A stretch of 64,000 bases of DNA from Megalopta genalis (Eukaryota > Arthropoda > Insecta > Hymenoptera > Halictidae). The DNA lies in NCBI RefSeq assembly GCF_051020955.1, contig NC_135013.1:30627302-30691301 (forward strand), written 5' to 3'. Below, piece after piece: positions 47,895-54,919 of the stretch. Positions within the stretch are counted from its first letter, which is position 1; every line of letters begins with the position of its first letter. The notes under the pieces are model-generated. The model was not told where the DNA came from. It did no database searches and was given only the letters and a program-made list of their open reading frames with translations. A program made the position numbers and the translations under genes.

Positions 47895-50800
47895 ATTATA
47901 TTATATATTACATATATATTCGCTTCTGAATTCACAGAGTTAGATCCGACATTATGCAGCAGTGGACGAACGATCAAGGGAGAAAAGAAATACTCAAATA
48001 ATCGTCGGGAGATATGCGATCGAATTTCGATTCCTCCGAGGGCGATATTTTTTTGCTGATCCCAGCTTGTCCAATGTTTACGGGCCCTAAACTTTAAATC
48101 GAATTCAGCCGCGACGTCGTCGATTAAAGTCTGCCGCTTCCTAGTCGATCACGATAAAAGCGCGTCGTCCTCTTAAAAAATTTGCACCGCGCTCGTTCGC
48201 ATTCGAAAAGGTGGTCTTACGACCCGATTCGGGAAAGGTGTTCGTACGATCGTGCAGTCTCACGATTTTCATTCGTCGAAGTATTGAAATTTCGAGACTT
48301 CGCACTTCGCACTTTTACCGGAAATCGTTAAATAAATGTCTCGATTCCGGCAATATATACATACCATAGCAATATAAAAGTTGCAAGAAAGTCTAATTCG
48401 ATCTCTCGCGACCTCCACGAGGCGACGCGTACACGGCGGTGCACTCGAGGCAGCTGTTTTATGTCCGTCCTTCAAAGCAACAATGCGACATTTATTCCGA
48501 TTTTTAACGAGTGTTATTGCTAAATTTGCCGCTAATGAGCCGCGCGTCGAATAAATAACTCGCAAATGCAGATTCGCGATCTGAATAATCGTAAAAAAAT
48601 TATTGATCCGTCATTCTGATGACGGGTTCCGTTTCGAGACACGCGAAAATCAACGGTGAAATTTGTGTCTCGCTGAAATTTCGTAGCTCATCGTTACGAG
48701 ATGGAGAGAACGAGCGCAGACGTCTGCAGATTTGAGAACAAAAAAATAGATGACCAGACAAACAAGTATATTCGCAGAGTAAACACAGACTCGTCCGAAT
48801 CCCGATTTGTAGAACGCGCTCGTTACAGGCTCGTATTCCGAACCCCTCTCTTCGAGGAAGCGCCCTTCTTTCGAGGGATAAGTGCGACAGCGAGCACTCC
48901 CACCCCCTTACCTCCCCAGGCGACGGTAGCCTTCGGGAGGCGGCCATCGATTCGCCGGGGCCAAAACATTCTCCACGCTGCAGGGAACCCGTCACCCTCC
49001 GCTCGAAATAAGCGTTTGCACTACTAGCCGAATTTCGAGGGATGCGATCGCATCGGCGAAACTCCTCCGCGTTCCTCTCTCGGCGCGAATAGAAGACGAG
49101 CAGACAGCGTATGAGGTGGAGGAGGAAGAGCAGAGGGCGGAGGGTGGAAGAAAGCGGCGTTTCCCGGCGAGTGGCCCTTTCCGAAATGGGCTTTTCAAAG
49201 GCGCACGAGGAGAGAGATCTCGCCTTTTTTCGGACCGGCTCGAACCCTTCGAGACGGAGAAAGGGGACGATCAGGGGCGTATCAAGGGCGAGAAGGGCCT
49301 CGGCTGTCTCCATGGAGACGAGTGTGTTGACCCGAACAGTTAGCCGCCTCTTTTACTCCCTCCGCGATCTACAGGGTGATCCAAAGATAAAACGTCTTCG
49401 AAAGGACCGGCTGAACCCCTTGCCTTCGGCGAGTCCGACTCGTGAAAATCCGATAATCGCGAATGCCATTCCGTGCTTTTATGTGGAAACGAAATTCTGT
49501 TCTACCGTCGTCGATCTTTAAACGTTCGCGAGCAAACGTAGGCGCGCGAGAAATATCTTTCTTTTTTACTGTCTGCGAAATTATTGCGATCGAACGTGTA
49601 ATAACTGCGAAGCAACGTTAGATCACGGTAGAAAGTTTCAAAATTTGATCGGCCACGTAAATCTTGTCCTTGCGTGCTACAACCGACATTAAAATGCGTT
49701 CAACCCTTGACCCTGTAACTATTAAAAGTTACGTATTCGCGATCTCGCAGGTAGTTAATCTTTATTGCGTTATTGTTGGCAGAATAGTGTTAAGTAAACG
49801 ATCCAAATTAATCGGAACGTTTCTTCGTTTCACAATGTTGCATTTGTTCTTACGATTGTGTTATCACCGCAGATGAATAAGTAATTAGCAGCGGTGATTG
49901 GTAGTGGTTAAGGATCAACCCTTTGCACTCGTAAAGAGGAAAAACCTTTGATCTTTTATTTATTCGTTTTATTTTATATATACGCGCGCATTTATGCGGG
50001 AATTAAAAGGAAACATTGTAACAATGGTGCCTGGAATGAAACAGTAAATATATGTATAATAGTAAAATGTAGAATTGCGACTAAATATTCTCCCTAATTA
50101 ACGCTCAGCTTGTGCACAAAAGTGAGCAATTTGGGAAGAGGAGACACGATTATTCGAGCATCGAGGCTTGTTTTCATAGTTGACAATCGATAACTATAAA
50201 AACGAGGCTCGAATAATGTCTCGAGAATTTATTGTACAATCTGAGCGTCAATTAGGCAGAATTTACCATACAGGATGTCCCAAAATTATGGTATTTCCTG
50301 AAAATGTATGGTTCCTGAGATCATTTCAAATAACTTTCTCCTTTACAAAAATATTCTCCGAGGCATCGTTCACGAGTTATCAACGAAAAACGCTGACCAA
50401 TGAGAAGCGAGCTCGGCTAGCGCGAGCCGGCCGAGCGCACGGGGCCCAGTTCCGTTCATTGGCTCGGCCGCCACGCGCCAGCTGATCCCGCCTCTCTCAT
50501 TGGTCACTGTTTTTCGTCAATAACTCGTAAACGAAGCCGCGGATCGCATTTTCGCCAAGGAAAAAGTTACTTCAAATGACCTCACGAACCCCTCAGTTCT
50601 CGGAAATACAATAATTTTAGGATACCCTGTATATGGCGACGTGCTGGCGCAACGGTGAAACGTATAATGTCGCCGTACAGAGGACATACGAGTGAAAAGG
50701 GTTGAAGTTATTCATGCCTGCATTAGAACTTAGAACTCGACAGAATCTCTAGACTTCGTCGAGCCGAGGAACGATCGATGTAACATGCTCGTACTTTCGC

Positions 50801-51598
50801 GCAACCGCAATTATCGAAAATTCTGCTTGAACATTATGTTGCAATCTGTGTAAGGATGAAGAAAATAATAATAAAATAAAATTTCTTTACACAATAAAGA
50901 AAAGCCTTTCGAGCGATCTTCGTCGGCGCGACCGAAGGAGAATATCGGTACGATCGTCGCCAGGTGGATCACCCTGTACAGCGGCACCTTTCGTTCACCT
51001 TCGAAGGGCTGGTCGGGCTCTGGCTGTTACTGGCTTTGCGCCGCGATGCTCGCACGTGTCTCTCTTTCTCTGTGCCGGCCGCGAAAGTGTGTCAGCCGCG
51101 TGTGCGTGCGCGCACAATGCCACGGGTCAGGCAGAAATGGGTGGTGTGTGGGTGTTTACGTTGCCCGGTTCGGGGACAACCCTCGAATTCTCCGTCCCTG
51201 CCTGGCGGAGACAAGGCACCGAGACGCCGGCGATTGTCTCCCCGCCTTTTGTCTCCGCGGCGATACTTTCTCACTCTCTCCTCGCCTTTTTGCCGGCGAT
51301 CCGCCAGCCGGGGGGGAAAGGTGCTTCTCTTTCTCGCCTAGAATCTCGATTATGTAACTCGGTTTCGACTCCGATCCGAGGCCAGAACCGCCGCCGCCTC
51401 TTGATTAATATGTAGCCGGGCTGGAGCGATGCAGCTCGAAGTGAGACGTTGAAATCCGAGGGAGACGACGACCACGTACCTTGACTCGCGTCCGTTTCTC
51501 CATGCAATCGTAGAGCACGCCGAGCGGTCCGAGGGCGTTCTGCATTTTCACGAGGACGTTCCGCCCTTCTGAGATCCGTTTGCCACCGGCCACTGGTT
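30844..51598 (-). CDS. Lsm11: Lsm11 (U7 snRNP Sm-like protein), three exons, 5' end missing
   Basis: Lsm11 replaces a canonical Sm protein in the heptameric ring of the U7 snRNP, which acts in the nucleus in 3'-end cleavage of replication-dependent histone pre-mRNAs (established for the family). Three exons (51598-51480, 40988-40850, 30992-30844) join in phase on the minus strand and give about 134 residues. Visible in order: the start of Sm1 (GRNVLVKM, GPLGVLYDCMEKRTRVK), the rest of Sm1 (VYTRNASGIRG, AFDKHWNLALEDC), a charged linker, and Sm2 (RHVPQMLLRGEHVAIIV) just before the stop. A long linker between Sm1 and Sm2 and a C-terminal Sm2 are LSM11 hallmarks. The introns are about 10.5 and 9.9 kb. 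The conserved N-terminal part that contacts FLASH is not present here. The 3' UTR end is unclear; the nearest minus-strand AATAAA hexamers are near 30190-30215. Confidence 0.9.
30993..32984. other. No gene seen; poly-T, AT and GA minisatellites
   Basis: Poly-T at 31320-31334. AT-rich repeat at 31398-31585. A GA-rich minisatellite with ~67-bp units (AAGCARAAGAAATGAGG) lies at about 31755-31990. 32570-32660 holds an imperfect CCCAATTTTGTATTTATGC repeat. Confidence 0.55.
32985..33227. mobile_element. TTAA MITE, CACGTTCAGCGCC family
   Basis: TTAACACGTTCAGCGCC at the left; the inverse of TTAAAACGTTCAGCGCC at the right. 243 bp. Its termini resemble, but differ from, the 7782 element. Confidence 0.78.
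33314..33764 (-). mobile_element. TTAA MITE, CCCTTTGCACTCG family, carrying a nested MITE
   Basis: Left TTGATCCTTTGCACTCGAAG, right CTCGAGCGCAAAGGGTTAA. The element is interrupted at the position equivalent to CTTACAGTATTTCC in the 30446 copy by a palindromic MITE (33378-33575). Confidence 0.85.
33378..33575. mobile_element. Palindromic TA-MITE nested in a TTAA element
   Basis: TA at 33376-33377, CA (mutated TA) at 33576-33577. Starts CAGTAAAGTCTCCGTAATTG, ends GTAGACATTACTG. Insertion is shown by the intact host element elsewhere. Confidence 0.87.
33780..34088 (+). other. Candidate alternative first exon with CRE motif
   Basis: This GA-rich plus-strand block contains a perfect TGACGTCA (33965-33972), a (GAGA)n run (34000-34056) and ends at CACGAG/GTAAGTCT, a consensus donor (GT at 34089). 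No coding frame is recognised. It lies antisense in the last Lsm11 intron. It could be a first exon of the same plus-strand gene as the 4.6-5.3 kb block, or a chance donor in GA-rich sequence. Confidence 0.3.
34089..34672. other. No supported gene
   Basis: Region after the 34088 donor. A (CTT)n run lies near 34456-34478. A plus frame with DLSTPQDILKYV at about 34307 is unrecognised and lacks clear splice sites. Confidence 0.35.
34673..34975. repeat. Three-copy 103-bp GC-rich tandem repeat
   Basis: Units start at 34673, 34775 and 34878: GATCCTTCGGCGACGATAAC, CGCGCGGCGAATTC and GAATTGAGAGCATAAT, each ending in ATATATAT. The unit is not divisible by 3. Confidence 0.9.
34955..35304. repeat. 350-bp AT hairpin closed by a unique 16-bp stem
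   Basis: GAATTGAGTGCATAAT (34955-34970) is mirrored by its near-inverse ATATGCTCTCAATTC (35290-35304). The interior is almost pure AT, including (TA)n of about 75 bp. Confidence 0.75.
35469..35682. mobile_element. Palindromic TA-MITE, subfamily B
   Basis: TA at 35467-35468 and 35683-35684. Starts CAGTAAATTCTCCCCGATTG and ends GGGGAGAATTTACCG. Outer arms carry CCTTCATCTTGTAAGC instead of GACGCTCAGATTG. Confidence 0.83.
35688..36116. mobile_element. hAT-type element with 8-bp target duplication
   Basis: Termini CAGGGGTGGTCAAAG and the inverse of CAGGGGTGGCCGAA, flanked by CCGTACAG at 35680-35687 and 36117-36124. The duplicated target includes the last bases of the neighbouring TA-MITE, so the hAT element is younger. 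No transposase. Confidence 0.75.
35843..36565. repeat. ~272-bp tandem array (2.6 copies)
   Basis: Units start CGTACAGTGAAATATGGATA at 35843, 36118 and 36388. Units 1 and 2 end in the hAT terminus GGCCACCCCTG. Unit 3 diverges after about 36540. The shared segment contains TTGGCTTCGACCAAACCAAA. Confidence 0.85.
36566..37476. other. CpG/GA-rich block, no gene assigned
   Basis: A short frame starting ATGGCGGCC at 36584 and a GA-rich stretch (36860-37080) recall promoter-exon composition, but I see no clear donor. (CT)n lies at 37169-37234. Confidence 0.35.
37477..37698. mobile_element. Palindromic TA-MITE
   Basis: TA at 37475-37476. CAGTAATGTCTCTCTAATTG to GGGAGACATTACTG, TA after. Contains a small internal duplication of GAGAGA near the left end. 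Confidence 0.86.
37822..38015. mobile_element. hAT MITE with perfect 8-bp target duplication
   Basis: GTATAAAT at 37814-37821 and 38016-38023. Termini CAGGGGTGTCAAACT and the inverse of CAGGGGTGTGTCAAACTT. 194 bp, AT-rich, contains GGGCCATAATAATAAGTAAA. Non-coding. Confidence 0.9.
38024..39299. other. CpG-rich block, no gene assigned
   Basis: (ATCAATAA)-like repeats at 38024-38090, (GC)n at 38503-38524. Apart from the small candidate exon at 39032, nothing is supported. The 173-codon minus frame (39087-38566) has no recognisable domain. Confidence 0.4.
39032..39088 (+). CDS. Candidate short first coding exon (unrecognised)
   Basis: ATG at 39032 opens 19 codons (MAAEHNGPAKRAAAAESSK) ending in phase 0 at TCCAAG/GTAATT. 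The Ala/Lys-rich start, +4 G and donor are compatible with a first coding exon in a CpG-rich block (38.1-39.1 kb). A second ATG at 38955 is an alternative. No downstream exon could be linked and no family is recognised. Confidence 0.22.
39300..39582. mobile_element. Palindromic TA-MITE, subfamily B, expanded centre
   Basis: CCTAATTTTTCTTCGGTTTG at the left and CAAGCTGAAGGAAAATTCGG at the right. Inner arms GGGAAGAGGAGATACCG. The centre holds a duplicated TCGAATAATCGTATTAT stretch (39435-39500). Confidence 0.7.
39773..40058. mobile_element. TTAA MITE, CCCCTTGCCGTACT family
   Basis: TTAATCCCTCGCCGTACT at the left; the inverse of TTAACCCCTTGCCGTACT at the right. A perfect ACGAGTC/GACTCGT hairpin (39794-39808) lies just inside the left end. 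(TA)n at 39848-39876. Confidence 0.8.
40059..40849. other. No gene seen; AT tract
   Basis: AT tract at 40440-40555. The rest is Lsm11 intron next to the 40850 donor. Confidence 0.5.
40850..40988 (-). CDS. Lsm11: Lsm11 internal exon, second half of Sm1
   Basis: This 139-bp exon begins in phase 0 after CCGAAG (AG at 40990-40989, weak pyrimidine tract) and ends one base into a codon before GTACTG. It encodes VYTRNASGIRGHVEAYVAAF, then DKHWNLALEDCFEVWTRK and a basic tail KRKAPAL. Joined to the 51.5-kb exon it gives a continuous RVKVYTRNASGIRG, the family's Sm1 core. DKHWNLAL is the counterpart of the DKFWNMAL segment of vertebrate LSM11. The donor GTACTG is weak, but phase and sequence agree with the terminal exon. 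Confidence 0.9.
42311..42460. mobile_element. Palindromic TA-MITE, truncated
   Basis: TA at 42309-42310, then CAGCGATGTCTCTCTGATCG and GGGGAAGAGGAGATACTA. The right arm is mostly deleted, leaving CCAAATTGTCCATTTTATAC. Confidence 0.75.
42476..42718 (+). mobile_element. TTAA MITE, CCCTTTGCACTCG family
   Basis: TTAA at 42476-42479 and 42715-42718. TTAACCCTTTGCACTCGAG to CTTCGAGTGCAAAGGGTTAA. It is sandwiched between two palindromic MITEs. Confidence 0.88.
42730..42944. mobile_element. Chimaeric palindromic TA-MITE (A left, B right)
   Basis: Left end CAGTAATGTCTCTCTAACTG (subfamily A), right end ACAAGCTCAGTGACAATTGG...GAGAATTTACTG (subfamily B type). TA at 42728-42729 and 42945-42946. A further partial left end follows at 42951. 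Confidence 0.82.
43121..44045. repeat. Tandem array of MITE right-arm fragments plus TATAGTA repeats
   Basis: Six copies of ATCSTATCTCCTCC..CAAA..GACCCATTTTTGTGCACAATC at about 43305, 43450, 43601, 43740, 43888 and 43995. They are separated by TATATTATAGTATATTATAC tracts, period about 145 bp. A decayed MITE left part starts the array (43141-43230). Confidence 0.85.
44046..46571. other. No supported gene; CpG-rich intron
   Basis: Unique CpG-rich DNA of the Lsm11 intron. The 217-codon minus frame (44796-44143) contains arginine-rich stretches and no known domain. (CG)n at 45451-45464. Confidence 0.45.
46572..47370. mobile_element. TTAA element, CCGTTTGCGTRCC family, carrying a satellite
   Basis: TTAACCGTTTGCGTGCC at the left and the inverse of TTAACCGTTTGCGTACC at the right, so TTAA is duplicated (46572-46575, 47367-47370). 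799 bp; two thirds is a tandem repeat. Confidence 0.8.
46611..47150. repeat. 12-copy 44/45-bp satellite inside a TTAA element
   Basis: Unit: CGAAGAGCGCAATAGCGCTC followed by CTTCGATTATGTTTCGAAGA-like sequence. GAGCGCAATAGCGCTC is itself nearly palindromic. Variants alternate (CTCC/CTTC, ATTATGTTT/ATTATGTGT), suggesting two-unit higher order. Confidence 0.88.
47367..47591. mobile_element. TTAA MITE, CACTAAACCTACC family, sharing TTAA with its neighbour
   Basis: TTAACACTAAACCTACC at the left and the inverse of TTAACACTAATAAACCTACC at the right. A GCGGTC/GACCGC hairpin (47555-47571) lies near the right end. Its left TTAA is the right TTAA of the preceding element. Confidence 0.78.
47618..47949. 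repeat. 332-bp inverted repeat enclosing a second palindrome
   Basis: Outer arms TCGGATCTAACTCTGTGAAT...GAAGCGAATATATAT pair over about 55 bp (47618-47672 with 47895-47949). Inside, 47677-47786 is a 110-bp palindrome with arms CGGACGATTAAAACGTTCGG. Two AT tracts fill the rest. Confidence 0.87.
47950..49914. other. No supported gene
   Basis: Lsm11 intron. The 237-codon minus frame (49313-48600) has no recognisable domain. A lone ACAGGGTGATCC motif at 49371-49382 may be an element remnant. Confidence 0.45.
50080..50268. mobile_element. Palindromic TA-MITE, nested
   Basis: CTAAATATTCTCCCTAATTA, CTCAGCTTGTGCACAAAAG and GGGAAGAGGAGACACG at the left; ATCTGAGCGTCAATTAGGCA and GAATTTACC at the right. 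Confidence 0.75.
50271..50630. mobile_element. Foldback MITE with CAGGGTGTCCC-type termini, nested
   Basis: TA CAGGATGTCCCAAAATTATG at the left; TTTTAGGATACCCTG TA at the right. The arms pair through GACCAATGAGA/TCTCATTGGTC. It shares TA with the preceding MITE. Confidence 0.82.
50706..51479. other. No gene beyond Lsm11 flank
   Basis: CpG-rich intron sequence next to the 51480 exon. A CACCCTGTACAG motif at 50970-50981 may be an element end. No plus-strand exon supported. Confidence 0.45.
51480..51598 (-). CDS. Lsm11: Lsm11 internal exon, first half of Sm1
   Basis: This 119-bp exon on the minus strand starts after a strong acceptor (pyrimidine-rich tract ending TTTTGCAG, AG at 51600-51599) and ends at the donor AAG/GTACGT (GT at 51479-51478). 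It enters with two bases of a split codon, then reads PVAGGKRISEGRNVLVKM, then GPLGVLYDCMEKRTRVK, and leaves in phase 0. The RNVL...GPLG..L..C.....VKV pattern is the start of the LSM11 Sm domain. The upstream exon must end with one base of a codon. I could not find it in the remaining 12 kb. Confidence 0.87.
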
Positions 51599-53639
51599 CT
51601 GCAAAAGTGACGATACAGATAGGGGTAGAATCCGAGCTACGAAATAAACAATTTGGAGCGCGCGGTTCTTTACGCGCGGACCGTCGACCCTTGTCGCGTT
51701 CGCGCGCCGAAAAACGACCCCGGAAACTCCGACCAGAGCAAAACAATGTTTACATCGTCGAATCTGGTTTTATATATGAGAACAAAATGCTGTTAAAGGT
51801 ACCAAAGTGCGGCGGTACCTTTGCTAAGTACAATAGAATCTCGATCATCCGATGGTCCAAGAAAAATTGTATAATATTATAATATTGTACAATATAGTGA
51901 AATTGTACGATATAATAAAATTGTATAATACAATAAAATTGTACAATATAATAAAATTGTACAATACAATACAATTATGCAATATAATGAAATTGCACAA
52001 TATAATAAAATTGTACAATATAATAAAATTTTACATTACAATAAAATTATGCAATATAATAAAATTGCACAATATAATAAAATTGTACAATATAATATTA
52101 TGCTGCACTTGTGTTGTATTATGCTGTAATTATGTTCTACAAAATTGTACACCATAATAAACTTAGAAAGAACTTATACAGAACCACCATAGAGATCGCA
52201 GTAATTGTAAAACGTTGCATTTAAATTCTGAAAGTATACAAAAAAGTTCAGTGATCCGCATTATTTATTTACAGCAACGAAAATTGTTCGATTAATGAAA
52301 AGCACGTATCAATTATACATATTGGACAAACGACACGAGCACATTTCTCATCAATTAGATCTTATTCTTTACTATAATAAAATTATATACCAGAACCTAT
52401 AAAACACTATTATAGTGATCGCAGAAATTGTAAAACGTTGCATATAAATTCTGAAAGTATACAAAAAAAGTTCAATGACCCGCATCGTTATTATACAGCA
52501 ACGAAAAACGATACGAAAATTATGCGTATTTTAAAAAATTATGCGACCCAAGTATTATCGCTGTACGAAATAAATTTCCCTTTAATTCGATGATATTCTT
52601 TGACGGTTATCGAACACCTGTTCACGATGCCAGTGAAACGAATTTTCGTGGAAACGCGACGAAACAACTCGGGAAGCAGTAAAGTATCGATCATCGGCGG
52701 AGAATAAAGACGGTGGGGTGGCTGCGTTCGCCTAGGAGCCAAGATAGTTATCGGTCTAACGAGTGGGACGCGGATCGGGGCCTTTATCCTGCCGGATTTT
52801 TACAGGCGGCGATAACGGCCTGCTAATAAGAATTTATGCGGCTCTCGCGCCTCGTCGGCGAGCCGACAAATCATCGTTCATCCTTGCGCGAAGCGTGCAG
52901 AGGAGCTGCTGCCCCGATAGCATCGTGCTTCTAGTTCTCCGTCGTTTTGCTCGTCGTCGAGACGCCGGCTCGCCGCATACGTGCCATTACGCATACGGCA
53001 GATCAACACGCGAGTAAACACGCGAGGCCACCGGTTGGTCCAACTCCAGAAAACTCTGCGATCGCAGCACCCACCTCGGAGCCGTTGGGCGGCCCTCCGC
53101 CGCCCATGGGGCCCGTTTACGGGCTTATTTTATTCGCGAGAAAAAAGCGGCGTTCTCGTCGGCGACAGGCGAGCCTCGAGATCTCCATCGATTAAATCTC
53201 GAACGACGGTGCTCGAGTCCGTTTTGACCCAGTTCTCCAAAAAAACTTCGTCCAGCTCACGGCGACCGCGTTTTGTCGACGATCGACTCCGCGAACTTCG
53301 CGAAAGTTCCTTTCGACTTGTTTTTCTTTTTTTTTTTTCTAATGATTCGGGGCGAGCAAATGGAAGCACGACGATTGCGAAATCTTCGGAAGCTTTTCCT
53401 TTCGTCGCGCGATGCAGCGGCCGCTGCGCCGCGACCAGCTAAAGAAAGTGCATTTGTAATATGTTAATCGGATCGGAAGCAACCGCGTGGAGCAGCTAGA
53501 TTGCAAGCCCGAGCTCAAAGATCGCCTTTTGTGGGCCTTAGCAGCGTCGTTTAATTTTTGAGACATATTTCGCGGGGCTTTTTATCGATCGCATCGCGGG
53601 CATTTTCTCTCGGCAAGCTTCGATCTCTACAAATGTCTA
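51599..53639. other. Upstream Lsm11 intron or intergenic; AT minisatellite and a duplication
   Basis: A minisatellite of AAAATTGTACAATATAAT-type units lies at 51855-52105. A segment with TTGTAAAACGTTGCAT and TTCTGAAAGTATACAAAAAA occurs twice (52190-52300, 52412-52512). A short KpnI-like hairpin AAAGGTACC/GGTACCTTT lies at 51796-51819. No Lsm11 N-terminal exon was found. Confidence 0.5.
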
Positions 53640-53846
53640 TAGTAATGTCTCCCTTACTGACGCTCAGATTGACGCTTAAGAATGGACGATTTGGGAAGAG
53701 GAGATACGATTATTCGAGCCTTGTAGCCTGTTTTTATAATTGTTGAGGATCAGTGACCATAAAAATGACCCCGAAAGCTCGAATATTCGTATCCCCTCTA
53801 CTCAAATTGTCCATTTTCGTGGACAATCCGAGCGTCAATTAGAGAA
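53640..53846. mobile_element. Palindromic TA-MITE, right end eroded
   Basis: AGTAATGTCTCCCTTACTGA at the left, GAGCGTCAATTAGAGA at the right, running into a TTAA-MITE fragment. Confidence 0.82.
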
Positions 53847-53895
53847 AAATTATTTTAGATTTAAAGTTAAAATGGCTTCGAGTCCAAAGGGTTAA
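53847..53895. mobile_element. TTAA MITE fragment, CCCTTTGCACTCG family
   Basis: TTTAAAGTTAAAATGGCTTC...GAGTCCAAAGGGTTAA, the right end only. Confidence 0.75.
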
Positions 53896-54065
53896 TAAAT
53901 TTCGTTGCTTCATTACCGATGGTTGTTTCTCAAATTATGTTCCTTTTATCATTTAATAAATAACTATATTCCTAAATTTAAATAAATATATAAATATAAT
54001 TTTATATTTCATAAATATTTAATAAATAAATATATTCCTCGGTTTTATCACTTTGTATGTAAGTA

Positions 54066-54919
54066 CAGTAATGTCTCCCTAACTGACGCTCAGACTGCGC
54101 ACAAAAATGGACAATTCGGGGAAAAGGAGATACGATTATTCGTGTTCTGCTTCTCGTTTTTATAGTTGTTGACAATTCGTAGCTATAAAAACGAACCGCA
54201 AGGCTCGAATAATCGTGTCTCCACTTCCCAAATTGTCCACTTTTGTGGAAAATCCGAGCGTCAATTAGAGAAACATTACTGTAAATTCTCCCTAACTGAC
54301 GCTCAGATCGCGCACAAAAATGGACAATTTGGGGAAAAGGAGATACGATTATTCGTGTTCTGCTTCTCGTTTTTATAGTTGTTGACAATTCGTAGCTATA
54401 AAAACGAACCGCAAGGCTCGAATAATCGTGTCTCCACTTCCCAAATTGTCCACTTTTGTGGAAAATCCGAGCGTCAATTAGAGAAACATTACTGTAAATT
54501 CTCCCTAACTGACGCTCAGATCGCGCACAAAAATGGACAATTTGGGGAAAAGGAGATACGATTATTCGTGTTCTGCTTCTCGTTTTTATAGTTATTGACA
54601 ATTCGTAGCTATAAAAACGAACCGCAAGGCTCGATTAATCGTGTCTCCACTTCCCAAATTGTCCACCTTTGTGGAAAATCCGAGCGTCAATTGGAGAAAC
54701 ATTACTGTAAATTCTCCCCAACTGACGCTCAGACTGTGCAGAAAAATGGACAATTTGAGAAAAGGAGATCCGATTATTCGAGCCTTGCAGCCCGTTTGTA
54801 TAATTCTTGAGAATCAATGACCATAAAAACGACCCTAAATCTCCAATATTCGTATCCCCTCTTCCCGAAATTGTCCATTTCCGAGGACAATCCGAGCGTC
54901 GATTAGAGAGACATTACCG
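54066..54919. repeat. Four palindromic MITE units fused head to tail
   Basis: The array begins with TA CAGTAATGTCTCCCTAACTG (TA at 54064-54065) and ends GAGACATTACCG TA. Internal junctions at about 54281, 54494 and 54707 read ATTACTGTAAATTCTCCCTA, that is one unit's right end fused to a subfamily-B-like left end. Period 213 bp; units 1-3 nearly identical, unit 4 divergent. Confidence 0.9.

Larger units (their letters stand above)
49915..50705. mobile_element. TTAA-type element containing two nested elements
   Basis: Termini TCAACCCTTTGCACTCGTA and the inverse of TCAACCCTTTTCACTCGTA. It encloses a palindromic MITE (~50080-50268) and an ACAGGRTGTCCC foldback MITE (50271-50630). The TTAA appears as TCAA/TTGA. 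Confidence 0.75.
40989..51479 (-). other. Lsm11 intron (10.5 kb)
   Basis: The donor is at 51479 and the acceptor at 40989. The intron contains palindromic MITE copies, the 43.1-44.0 kb half-MITE array, two abutting TTAA elements, a nested AT palindrome and a three-element nest at 49.9-50.7 kb. CpG-rich parts (41.0-42.3, 44.0-46.5, 48.0-49.5 kb) contain only chance open frames that I cannot assign. Confidence 0.75.

Noticed and set aside
48600..49313. 237-codon minus-strand frame in the Lsm11 intron
   Set aside because: No domain or homology recognised; composition like neighbouring chance frames. Kept only as intron sequence.
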